Positions 54,207 through 64,000 of a stretch of DNA of 64,000 bases are shown piece after piece. Position numbers and translations under genes: made by a program. This DNA comes from Sternotherus odoratus (taxonomy: Eukaryota > Chordata > Testudines > Kinosternidae): contig JAVMKO010000001.1 in NCBI GenBank assembly GCA_032164245.1, forward strand, positions 12,251,603 through 12,315,602, in the 5' to 3' direction. The first letter of the stretch is position 1, and every line of letters begins with the position of its first letter. A model generated the notes under the pieces. That model was not told the origin of the DNA. It did not search any database and was given only the letters and a program-made list of their open reading frames with translations.

Positions 54207-56239
54207 GAAAGACTGCTATCCCATTCCCATGTTCTTCAGTAAGCCTCTGCCTCAATGCTCCAGGTGGCAACTAGCCATGCCATGGAGTGAAATCAAAGAT
54301 AGCTGCTGCTCCCAGTGCTGAAGCAAGATGCACCAGAATTTCAGGATCAGGAAGAATGGAGTCACTTGCCCTGATGTCCTTTGGCATTCAATAACCTGCA
54401 TTTGTTTCCCCTTCCTACTCATTAGAGAGGTTCTACCGTAGAAAGTAAAGAATTCTAAGTATTAAAGTGGTCTTGGGAATCTAAACAAGTTCATCTGAAC
54501 GTCCTGTTTGTCAAGAGCATAAAAAGAGGGAAGAAACCAGCATGAGTCCGAAGCAAAGACATTATTATTCATGATAAACAATGTAATGAATAATTTAGGA
54601 ACACTCACTCACATGTTGCAGTATTAGACACCAGTTTTACTGGCTGCTACTTCTCCCATCAAAAACAAAAAAAGGGTTGCGCAATGAGTCCTGCTTCTAA
54701 AAGAAACAGACAGGTGTCCCTGGGTTTCCTATCAGTTCTACTGATCTCCCCTCACCAAAAAAAAAAAAAAAAAATTAAGCCAGTAATCAGTCTCCTTTTA
54801 CTCTTGAATGGTTACAGAGCAGTAGTTTAAGTTTGTTTTCTCATCTTCAAATGATCTGCCATTGATAGTTTTCCTAGAAATATGCATTTGATACAGATGT
54901 GGCTTTTCAGGACATATAATCTTAAAAAAACAAAAATGATTACCTAGTGATTCACCTACAGATGGCCAAGAACAGCTGGCAGGAATTCTGAAAATTATGG
55001 AAGACTGATTCAGTATTGACACACACGGGAAATTAAGTGCACCTTACATAATTCTACTACCTACAAATATTTAAAATCAAACAGATTCTGTTCAAAGAAA
55101 CAGTCTCAATTTTAAATTAGTGCTAATGCAATTAATAAAACTTGACATGGTAAGAAACCAGCACTAATATCTGTCAAGTTGACTATGGAATATACAGCTG
55201 TTAAAGTAGAATATAGCAACGGTCCATGTAACAAAGAAGGCTTGAAGATTAAAGTGCAGGGTAGTAATGTTCTGAAACCAGTTATATGCAGAAAGTTAAC
55301 TGATGTTGGATTTTATGGATCACTATCATCAGCTCTTAACAATCCTTCACCAAACAAAGAATGACCTCCATTCTGATTAGTCAGCGCCTCATCATTCAAG
55401 ATCAAAAATGCCTCAATTAACAATTACAATTAGCTGTTCTTTGAAAACAGCTTTTTATGAAATGTACTGACTGCCAGGAGGCAACACATTTACAGCACAA
55501 AGGGAGCCAAGAAACTATTTAAAACCTATGGCTCAACAGAAATCTGTCAGAAATGCTTACAAAGTCAGATTCTTAAATTTGAGGAAATCCCAGCAATGGT
55601 TTTCTCCCCATCTTTCCTTCCACCATTTAGTCTGGAAAGTTTAAATGCTCACGGCATTCCGTCTAGGTTTCTAAAAAGCCATCAAGCAGCCAGCCAGCAT
55701 TAAAGCTACCCAAAAAACCATGAGTTTGTTGTGCCCTCATTTAGAGAGAGGGCGATGTACATGCTACTAAGGAAAACAGTTTAAGGGAATGCAAACAAGA
55801 AACAATAAAACGCCACACATATTCTAGATGAAATTGTTCTCACAGCCACTGTTTCCGATTTTAAATAAAGCAAGCCTTCCTAGGAATTGAGCTGCATTCT
55901 GACTACTAGGCAGATCACTGATGAGCAAACACCTTAGTTTCCAGAGATTTATTAAAAAAAAATAAAAATCTTCAACAAAATCAAAATCCATGTTTTTCCA
56001 CAATTGAAATGAAATGCTGAAGAGATGACAGCAGGAGCCCCACCCATTCTGATTATTTGATCTGGCCCGTCCTGATTAAATTGAATAATTGGGGTTCCAC
56101 TGTCTCTGTGTTTTTCCCCCCACAAAATATAAAAACCGAAGATTCTCTGTAAAAATGTGAATTCCATGTTTTTCTGTGGCAAACAAATTTCAGCACACAG
56201 ATTCATGTAGATATGTCTATGCAGACTTCTCTACCAACA
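54207..56239. other. Upstream region, nothing recognised
   Basis: AT-rich, with one poly-A run (54758-54774). No feature recognised. Confidence 0.4.
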
Positions 56240-56341
56240 TTAGGGTGATTAGATGTCCTGATTTGGGGGGCTTTTTCTTATATAGGCACCTATTATTCCC
56301 ACCCCGTCCCAATTTTTTACACTTGCTACCTGGTCACCCTA
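56240..56341. mobile_element. Tiny inverted-repeat MITE, 102 bp
   Basis: The ends are TTAGGGTGATTAGATGTCC and, reversed, TTAGGGTGACCAGGTAGCA, flanked by perfect 7-bp repeats ACCAACA at 56233-56239 and 56342-56348. The interior GCTTTTTCTTATATAGGCAC is that of an abundant amniote MITE. Superfamily uncertain (hAT-like duplication, 7-8 bp). Confidence 0.85.
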
Positions 56342-56554
56342 ACCAACAGATCCTAAAGTAGGCATCGTATATGGCCTTGTTGCCACATACAAGAACTCAA
56401 AACATAGTGTCCAAATATGTTCAGAATTAACTAGCCGTAGCACCTTGACAAAAGCCAAAGATATAAAAAGAGCTGCCAACCCTAATGGATGGGGAGATAG
56501 TTAGATACCACGTAGAGCAATACAGAGAATATACCTACTACAGATTATATAGAG

Positions 56555-56935
56555 CAGCAGCTCTCAACCTTTTCAGACTAATGTACCCCTTTTCAGGAGT
56601 CTTGCGTACCCCCAAATTTCACCTCATTTAAAAACTACTTGCTTACACAATCAGGCATAAAAATGCAAAAGTGTCAAAGCACACTATTACTGAAAAAGTG
56701 CTTACTTTCATTATCATATAATTATAAAATATTGTACTTAAGTTCAGTGTATAGTATATAGAACAGTATAAACAAGTCACCGTCTGTATGAAATTTTAGC
56801 TTGTACTGTCTTCGCTAGACTGCTTTTTGTGTAACCTGTTGTAAAACTAGGCAAATATCTAGAGGAGTTGATTTACCCCTTGGAAAACCTCTGCTTACGC
56901 TCACGGGTACACATACCCCTGGCTGAGAACCACTG
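56555..56935. mobile_element. Non-autonomous hAT element, 381 bp
   Basis: The ends are CAGCAGCTCTCAACCTTTTC and, reversed, CAGTGGTTCTCAGCCAGGG. Flanks ATATAGAG (56547-56554) and ATCTAGCA (56936-56943) match at 6 of 8 positions, so this is an older insertion. Subterminal TGTACCCC and GGGTACACATACCCC pair. Confidence 0.78.
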
Positions 56936-56943
56936 ATCTAGCA

Positions 56944-58117
56944 GTCCAATCCAGTGCCATTGAAATCAGTAACAGATGGTTCAAACCTGTGTCTTGCCAT
57001 TACCATCTAAAGAAGCAGGTAAGTATGATCAGGGATAAATGGCATGGAACCAAAGAATGCCTTTAAGGTTTATACTACAGTATTTGGTTAGTTCTGCAAA
57101 ATGTTGGTGCCAAGACTTATGTCTATATATTTATCATAGAAGACATCTTCTTTTGCATATTTTTATTAGTAGTAGTTAGGGCTGGCTGCCTTCATGACTG
57201 AAATGAACATTTGGTTCTAAAGCTACAATTTTAGAAAATTATACATGGCAGCATCTGTCAAACTCCACATGGGTTCTAACCAGAAAGAAAAATTTTTGCT
57301 CAGAAATTGAAATAAAACGCTTCTCAGAAATAACTATTCTTCCACACGCAGGCAAATTTTCACCCATTGATATTTTAGGTTTAAAACATTTCTTAATGTA
57401 TAGGCACAAGTAAAACATACTATTTTGGAACAGAACCATTTCTAGATATGCGACATACAGTGACATATTGATGAGGCATCTGCATAGTAATTTGGGAAGA
57501 AACATTAAACTCCCTTCACCAAAAATAATTTTTTGGTGTACTGTATCAGTATCTGAATTTTACCAAGTTAATAAATTAGTAAAAACAAGTGAAGCATCAT
57601 TAGGAATTCTGTTTCAAAATAGACATCTTAGTCTTCAGCTGTCAGATTTACCCTTCAAAAGTCTCAAAACACACAGGCCCTAAATCACCTCTACGATAGG
57701 CAATACATCATGATATAAGTTAACATCTGTAAAATAGGTTATCTACCCTTTCTCACTAATATTTTGAATTAATTCTTTAGTTTCTGAATTAAAGTCAACA
57801 CTTTACATTCATTAAAATTTTAATAGTTTACTATAGCTAGAATGTTATTAATATGGAACACTAGGATTCTGCCAAATACCTCCCATAAACCTCCAAAACC
57901 TAATGAGAAACAGACACTTTATTGCAGCACTATACAAGTGTACTGTGTGGAGAAAATGATCACAAGAGAGACGAAATGGAAAAGAATCTACTTTCCTCAA
58001 GAGATCATAGCTAGAATTGTGGTACATATGCTAGGAAACTGCTTGCATCTTGTGAATTGTTCCAGTTTAAATTACAAGGCATAGATTTAGACACTTTAAA
58101 AGGGCTCAATTGTCAGA
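56944..58117. other. Upstream region, nothing recognised
   Basis: AT-rich, no feature recognised. Confidence 0.4.
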
Positions 58118-58230
58118 GCCCTAGTCTACACTGGGGGGGGCGGGGGGAAATCAATCTAAGATACACAACTTCAGCTATGAGAATAATGTAGCTGAAGTCA
58201 ACTTAGATCCACTTACCATGGTGTCTTCAC
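58118..58230. mobile_element. Harbinger-like MITE fragment
   Basis: AGCCCTAGTCTACACTGG begins the segment and TTCAGCTATGAGAATAATGT with TAGCTGAAGTCAACTTAG forms a small palindrome. The words match the interior of the element at 1480-1797. The right end is lost. Confidence 0.5.
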
Positions 58231-58809
58231 AGTGAACTTCTGTGACTTGTAAATACCCAATGAAGTCAATGGGGTTCTCCCAGATGGACCACCTTTCAAG
58301 ATCAGGGCCTAAACTACTATCGGCTGATAATGGATGCCAGCCACTGGTGCAGTTAAACACAGTTTAGCTCCAAGCATATCCAAGGACTGACTATTTGGCA
58401 TAATTTCAGAAGCCAGGTTTAAACCACATATTAAAATATATATCAGAAAAAATGACAGCTACAGCTTTTGAAAGCAGTCTTGTAGGGTACTCTATTCTGC
58501 ATTTTTTCTGATAGGCATCTGTTTTACACTAACAGTCTCTTCTACCAAAATGCAGGAGTTGTGCAGTTTTGGGGTACAGTTTTATGGTAACAACCAGTCA
58601 CATGCAAAATTTTACATCAAATTAAAGCATGTGAATAAATGAGTTTAAGTACTTGTCCAGCTGTACTGTATGCTAATTGTGCAACAATGGTTATCCAGAA
58701 ATCTGAGAAATGTAGCCTGCATTATTTTTCACAATTGTGTTGAGAAACTTTGATAAAGAACTATTTAGCTGTAATGCTGAACTAAGAATAACAAAGGTAC
58801 TGTAGCTAA
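58231..58809. other. Upstream region, nothing recognised
   Basis: 58245-58300 contains CAATGAAGTCAATGGGGTT, a common old repeat word. Otherwise nothing. Confidence 0.4.
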
Positions 58810-60382
58810 TATGGCTGTCAAGCGATTTCACAAATTACCTGATTAATCAGGACTAAACAATAACAGAATATCATTTATTTAAAATATTTGTGGATGTTTG
58901 CTACATTTTCAAATATATTGATTTCAATTACAACTCAAAATACAAAGTGTACAGTGCTCACTATTTTTGATTTAAAATATTTGTGCTGTAAAAAACAAAA
59001 TAGTATTTTTCAATTCACCTAATACAAGTACTGTAATGCAATATCTTTATTATGAAAGTTGAACTTACACTTGTAGAATTATGTGCAAAAAAAAAAAGCA
59101 ATCAAAAATAAAACAATGTAAAACTTTAGAGCCTACAACTCCACTTATTCCTGCTTCTTGTTCAGCCACTCAAACAAGTTTGTTTACATTTATGGGAGAT
59201 AATGCTGCCCACTTCTTCTATACAGTCACCTGAAAGTGGTAATAGGCATTCACATGGCACTGTTGTAGCCAGCATCACAAGATAATTATGTTCCAGATGC
59301 ACTCAAGAGTCATACGTCCCTTCACCTTCAACCACCATTACAGAGGACATGCATCCATGCTGATGATGGGTTCTGCTCGATGATCCAAAGCAGGGCACAC
59401 CAATGCATGTTCATTTTCATCATCTGAGTCAGACGCCAGCAAAAGAAGATTGAGTATCTTTTTTTGGTGGTTTAGGTTCTGTAGTTTCCACATCAGAGAG
59501 TGTTGCTCTTTTAAGACGTCTGAAAGCATACTCCACACCTTGTCCCTCTCAGATTTTGGAAGGCACTTCAGATTCTTAAACCTTGGGTCAAGTGCCATAG
59601 CCATCCTTAGAAATTGCACATTGATACGTTCTTTGTGTTTTGTCAAATCTGCAGTGAAACTGTTCTTAAAACAAACAAGTGCTGGGCCATCATCCGAGAC
59701 TGCTGTAATATGAAATGCATGGCAGAATGAGGGTAAAACAGAGCAGGAGACATACAATTGTCCTCCAAAGAATTCAGTCAAAATTTAATTAACACGTATC
59801 ATCAGTATGAAAGCATGTCCTCTGGAATGGTGGCCAAAGGATGAAGGGGCATATGAATATTTAGCATATCTGGCATGTAAATATCTCAATGGTGGCTACA
59901 GAGGTGCCATGCGAACACCTGTTCTCACTTTCAGGTGATATTGTAAATCAGAAACCTGCAGCTTTATTTCCCGTAAATGTAAACAAAATTGTTTGTCTTA
60001 GAGATTAGGACTGAGTGGACTTGTAGGCTCTGAATTTTTACATTGTTTTGTTTTTGAGTGCAGTTATGTAACAAAAAAAACCTACATTTGTAAGTTGTAC
60101 TTTCAGGACAAAGATTGCACGACAGTATTTGTATGTGAGGAATTGAAAAATACTATTTCTTTTGTCATTTTACAGTGCAAATATTTGTAATAATAATAAT
60201 GCAAAGGGCGCACTGTACATTTTGTATTCTGTGTTGTAATTTAAATATATTTGAAAATGTAGAAAAACATCCAGAAATATTTAATAAATTTAAATTGGTA
60301 TTCTATTGCTTAGTGTGATTAATCAAGATTAATTTTTTTTATTTAAATCGCATGAGTTAATTGCAATTAACCAACAGCCCTA
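58810..60382. mobile_element. Foldback hAT element (1573 bp) with transposase remnant
   Basis: The ends are TATGGCTGTCAAGCGATTT and, reversed, TAGGGCTGTTGGTTAATTG. Flanks GTAGCTAA (58802-58809) and GTAGCTAT (60383-60390) differ at one base. The outer arms (about 58850-59330 and 59890-60360) are reverse complements over hundreds of bases, for example ATATTGATTTCAATTACAAC against GTTGTAATTTAAATATATTT. The duplication fits the nTnnnnAn pattern of Ac-type hATs. The centre encodes the remnant at 59338-59781. Confidence 0.85.
59338..59781 (-). pseudogene. hAT transposase fragment (C-terminal part)
   Basis: A minus-strand frame of 147 codons reads SDDGPALVCFKNSFTADLTK, then MAMALDPRFKNLKCLPKSER, then KVWSMLSDVLKE and an acidic SDSDDENEHA stretch. 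LDPRFKNLKCL is a typical phrase of ZBED-like hAT transposases. The conserved N-terminal BED finger and the catalytic region are absent, so it cannot be an active transposase. It sits in the loop of the foldback element, so it is probably what is left of the autonomous parent. The frame is open over its whole length despite the element's age. Confidence 0.75.
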
Positions 60383-62755
60383 GTAGCTATTCTTAAGTCC
60401 TTTCAATACAGTCATGTCAGTCGAGATATCTGGATGTTATGAAAACAGTAAATACAGATTCTTAATGATTCTTCAACCCCACTTCTTCCACAAATAATAT
60501 TTAACAAGACACCAATCCACATTAACCAAGTGTAGACTTTTTTAAAAAATAAAGCCAAATATCATGCAACTGTAAATACTGTTAACTGATCTATTTTTAA
60601 AATGTAATATCCTAACAGGTCATTTGTAGATCAGATTTCATCTAATAAAATTTGAGAGAAATGGAATAAATGAAATATTAATAGGAATCCAGGCACCAAA
60701 TCTCATCTTAGTGTACATTTGTAGGGGAAAAAATAAGAGTATACAATTTCTTATACACTATATATTACAGTTAGAGTCGTAATATACTTTTTTTAAAAAA
60801 AATATGTACGCTAACAGTTGATATACAGAGGACAAATTTACATATTAGAAGATTAAAATACAAATAATATTTTAAGAAGGCTGTTGCAATAAAACAGTTA
60901 ATCAAAAAAAGAACCAAAGCAGAAATGTAAGTTACTAATATAACAACATGATAACAGGTAAAGATATTTCCCCAACCTTATACAACCTGGCTTTTGTGTC
61001 ACAATTTTAATGGTATTCACAACTGCATTTTAATACTCACATTGTGGTTTTAAGTGATTCTGTAAAATCTACATATTGTGCCAAAGGGAACCATATTGAA
61101 GACTATAGATAAATTCAAAGAGACAATGGAGAAAAATATATTTTTGTACTTAAACACAGTCTTTCTTCAATTTTCTGCTGAGAAAGATATTAACAAGATA
61201 ATTTTACCCTCTTACACACCACCAAGGTAACTACACAATTCCATCTGTCACTATTTGTTGGCAAGATCAAATTCTTCACTGAATGAAACATGCCTTTGTT
61301 GATATTTAATTCAAGAAATAATAGAATGCAGCTGCCCACAGCCACTACAGAGAAGACATCATACCTTATTTAACCATTGCAAAATATGTGGATTCATTAG
61401 CTGCATAGACCAGACAGACAGTAGTAATAAATATTGCTCACTAAAGTGTGAATTTTCCTTTCCCCACTAAGGCACAAAGGGAAATACATTCAAAAGCCTT
61501 CAGTTTAAATATATTTGATTAGACTTTGGATTTATACACTGAGGAAATTTTATTTATCTTTTCATAGTAATCCAGCCAATACCATCACACAAGCAAAACT
61601 TTCTTTACTCAATTATTAAATTTAAAATAAATAGTAAAAGGAGGCTAATACAGAGATTTTAGCATTTAAATTTGGAAAACTGATTTTAAGATCCTACAAA
61701 CCAACAATGTTCCACCTTCCTTTTTAAGGCATGTACTTGCTGCTGTGCATATTTTTTTACCAGTACTAGTAATTTTACTCAGACAAAGCACTGTGTTTTA
61801 AAACATATTGTTAATGTATTTTAACTTGCAAGTTAAAATATAATACCATTTGGTACTTAGAGTAGACTAGGATAGGCAGAGTTTAAAAACATTTTGGCTA
61901 GATATGGTTAACTCTAGGATTACACTCCACTGCACCTTTCTCTATCACAATTTCTCCATCTATAAAATCACATAGTAAAAACATGTGTGCCTTTGTTACC
62001 ACTAGTAGGATTGCACTGATGCTAGACAAAGGGCAAGAAAAGCACTACTAGACAAGGCCTCTGTATGCAGCAGTTCTCACTTTAAAGACAGTTGAATGGG
62101 TGTACAGGAGCAGCCATGGCCTCCCTTCTCTGAAAGTAAAGATGATAAAACCAAAATGTAGGAGAATGGGGACCTTGCCTAACAAAACTTCGACAATCAC
62201 CTGTTTTTCCAGGCAGCCGATTGCAATACACTTGCTGTTCTCAGTGGTCTGGTCTGCAGCCTCAGAAAGCCGTGTTCCAAACAATGACCAACCAGGTTTA
62301 GGCAACATTGTAATAAAAAAAAATGACTCCATCCTACCTGTTAGCCATCTTATCTTAATGTTATCACCTTTGTTATCTCCAGTGGAGATGCACTAATGTT
62401 ATAGAAATGGGGATAAAAATACTAAAAATTCCCATGACAAAGATTCTTAGGTCCAGATGGAGCACTTTTAAGCCTAAGGACGTTCTACAGATACCTCCAC
62501 ACCACAACTTCTAGAAGTGAGCCTTCGGAGTAGAGAATGCTGAGGCAGGCAAAAACTGAATTTAAGTTGGTGTCTATTTCTGCCAAAAGTTTGACTGAGT
62601 CAATTTTGCCACAGAAAGAAACAGAGCCTCACATACAATGCATTCAAAATTCACTGTCATTTCATTTTTAATCCATCAGGCATCACAGAATACTGAATGA
62701 ATTGGTAATACCAAATAGCTACTTGAACTTTGGATTTATTTTTAATACTTAAAAT
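60383..62755. other. Upstream region, nothing recognised
   Basis: AT-rich without recognised repeats. Frames at 62048-62332 and 62100-62396 overlap antisense and look unrelated to known proteins. Confidence 0.4.
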
Positions 62756-62865
62756 ACATATAGAGAAAGTACACAAACACTTTGTGCATCTGTCTCCCCA
62801 TCTCTCAAAGGTGAATAGTCCTTACCTCACAGCATTATCATTAGGCTTAATTCAGTAAAGTCATC
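62756..62865 (+). repeat. MIR / CORE-SINE fragment
   Basis: TTTGTGCATCTGTCTCCCCA, TCCTTACCTCACAGCATTAT and AGGCTTAATTCAGTAAAG follow the MIR core-to-tail order. Confidence 0.55.
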
Positions 62866-63094
62866 ACCCAACAGAAGGAATCACAAAAATGAAAAGTATT
62901 ACCATACTAGTAGAACTAAGAAAGGCTTTAATCCATGTATCACCCACCAGCAGTGTGATTTCACATAATAGAGGCTCAATCTTGGCCCAAGCCATGCAGC
63001 AAAATGTACCAGCGTATCATGGAGGCGCTACTTGTTATGTTGAAGAAGCACTTTGAGGCCCCAGTCTGAGAGGTCATCCCCATTGTGCTAGGTA

Positions 63095-64000
63095 CAGTGA
63101 ACACATTCATGGATTCTAAGACCAGAAAGGATCACTGTTACCGTCTAGCCTGACTTCTTCCACAACACTAGCCACAGAACTTCCCTGAAATAATTTGACT
63201 AGAGCATTACTTTTCGAAAACATCCACTATTGATTTAACAATGGTTAGGGATGGAGAATACTCCATAACCCATGAAAAATTATTCCAATGGCTCATTACC
63301 CTCACTGTTAAAATGCTGCACTTTGCTTTCAATGTTAATTTGTCTAGCTTCAACTTCCACCAATCTTTGTCTGCTAGACTGAAGAGACCATTATCAAATA
63401 TTTATTCCCCACATAGGTACTTATAAAGTGTGATCAAGTTATCTCATAACCTTCTTTGCTAAGATAATAGATTCAGCTCCTTGAGTGTATCATTGTATAG
63501 CATGTCTTCCAATCTTTTATAATCATTCTTATGGCTCTTCTCTGAACCCTCTCCAATTTTTCAACATCCTTCTTGAATTGTTGACACTAGAACTAAACAT
63601 AGTTGTTTAGTAGCAGTTGCACCAGTGCCACATACAGAAGTAAAATAACCTCTCTACTCTTACACAAGATCCCCCTGTTTTTACACATCCAAGAATCACA
63701 TTAGCCCTTTTCACCAAAAAGTGTCACATGGGGAGCTCATGGTCAGCTGATTAACCACCAAATCATCTTCAGAGTCACTGGTGGCAGATATTTACAGGAT
63801 GGTGGACTAAATGGCCTACAGTCTTTGTCCCTAGATGTACACAGAACATAAAAGATGAAAATGTATACAACAAGTAACATAAGGGATTCTGATCTATGAA
63901 GAGGACCTGTAGGCACTACAGTAATACAAATAATTAGTAGTAATAATTTGGCTGTATTAACACACACATTGTTTCCTTGCACCCATCTTACCAAGTGGTC
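63095..64000 (-). mobile_element. CR1 LINE, 3' region, runs off the window
   Basis: The plus strand starts with the reversed CR1 tail ATTCATGGATTCTAAGACCA, GAAAGGATCACTGTTACCGT, then GCTCTTCTCTGAACCCTCTC, ATCCTTCTTGAATTGTTGAC, GTTGCACCAGTGCCACATAC, ATCACATTAGCCCTTTTCAC, GGGGAGCTCATGGTCAGCTG. These are the reversed 3' region words shared by turtle and chicken CR1. No intact protein domain is present in this part. Confidence 0.85.

Noticed and set aside
62048..62396. Antisense pair of frames (94 and 98 codons)
   Set aside because: Overlapping on opposite strands, no domain resemblance, no splice sites that fit an exon.

Overview
The window looks like 64 kb of a vertebrate nuclear genome, most likely a turtle (Testudines), possibly another reptile. 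The evidence is spliced coding exons with consensus splice sites, very long introns and a dense load of CR1, Penelope-like, DIRS-like, MIR/CORE-SINE, hAT, pogo/Tigger-like and Harbinger-like repeats of kinds common in turtle assemblies. The species call rests on recognising repeat families, not on a database search.

One protein gene is recognisable. It is on the minus strand and I read it as USP6NL (RN-tre, a TBC-domain Rab GTPase-activating protein). Three coding exons are visible: 48555-48627 (initiator Met), 6251-6324 and 2868-2950. They join in frame into about 75 residues that closely resemble the USP6NL N-terminus before the TBC domain. Intron 1 is about 42.2 kb and intron 2 about 3.3 kb. 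The remaining exons should lie left of position 1. The 15 kb right of 48.63 kb would be 5'UTR introns or upstream DNA. Just before the start codon lie a start-stop AUGUAA and a 22-codon uORF ending 2 nt before the main AUG.

Almost everything else I can name is transposon-derived. 1-1.4 kb: DIRS-like gag and reverse transcriptase. 5-13 kb: hAT, a Tigger-like element carrying a GC-rich hairpin array, MIR, a Harbinger-like MITE, and a Penelope-like element (PLE) with RT and GIY-YIG parts. 15.8-16.8 kb: a mariner-type element with a 225-bp-arm foldback. 19.9-20.8 kb: a nested palindromic element. 26-37 kb: four copies of one Tigger-like MITE, an unclassified repeat with 87-bp and 40-bp tandem units, and CR1 interrupted by a hAT. 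32.8, 43.9 and 50.2 kb: three large hAT-type elements with different GC-rich interiors. 40.3 kb: a solo LTR. 53.5 kb: a Harbinger-like element. 58.8-60.4 kb: a foldback hAT with a transposase remnant. 63.1 kb to the end: CR1.

The most interesting signal is that the commonest short repeat here, the PLE-tail repeat, contains the layout of a hammerhead ribozyme (CUGAUGA, helix II hairpin, GAAA, short helix III, cleavage site). It occurs in several decay states. A second theme is hAT target choice: nine insertions have 8-bp target duplications with TA at positions 4-5, mostly inside a CTAG or TTAG core. All the strongly GC-rich islands in the window lie inside transposons and should not be read as promoters.
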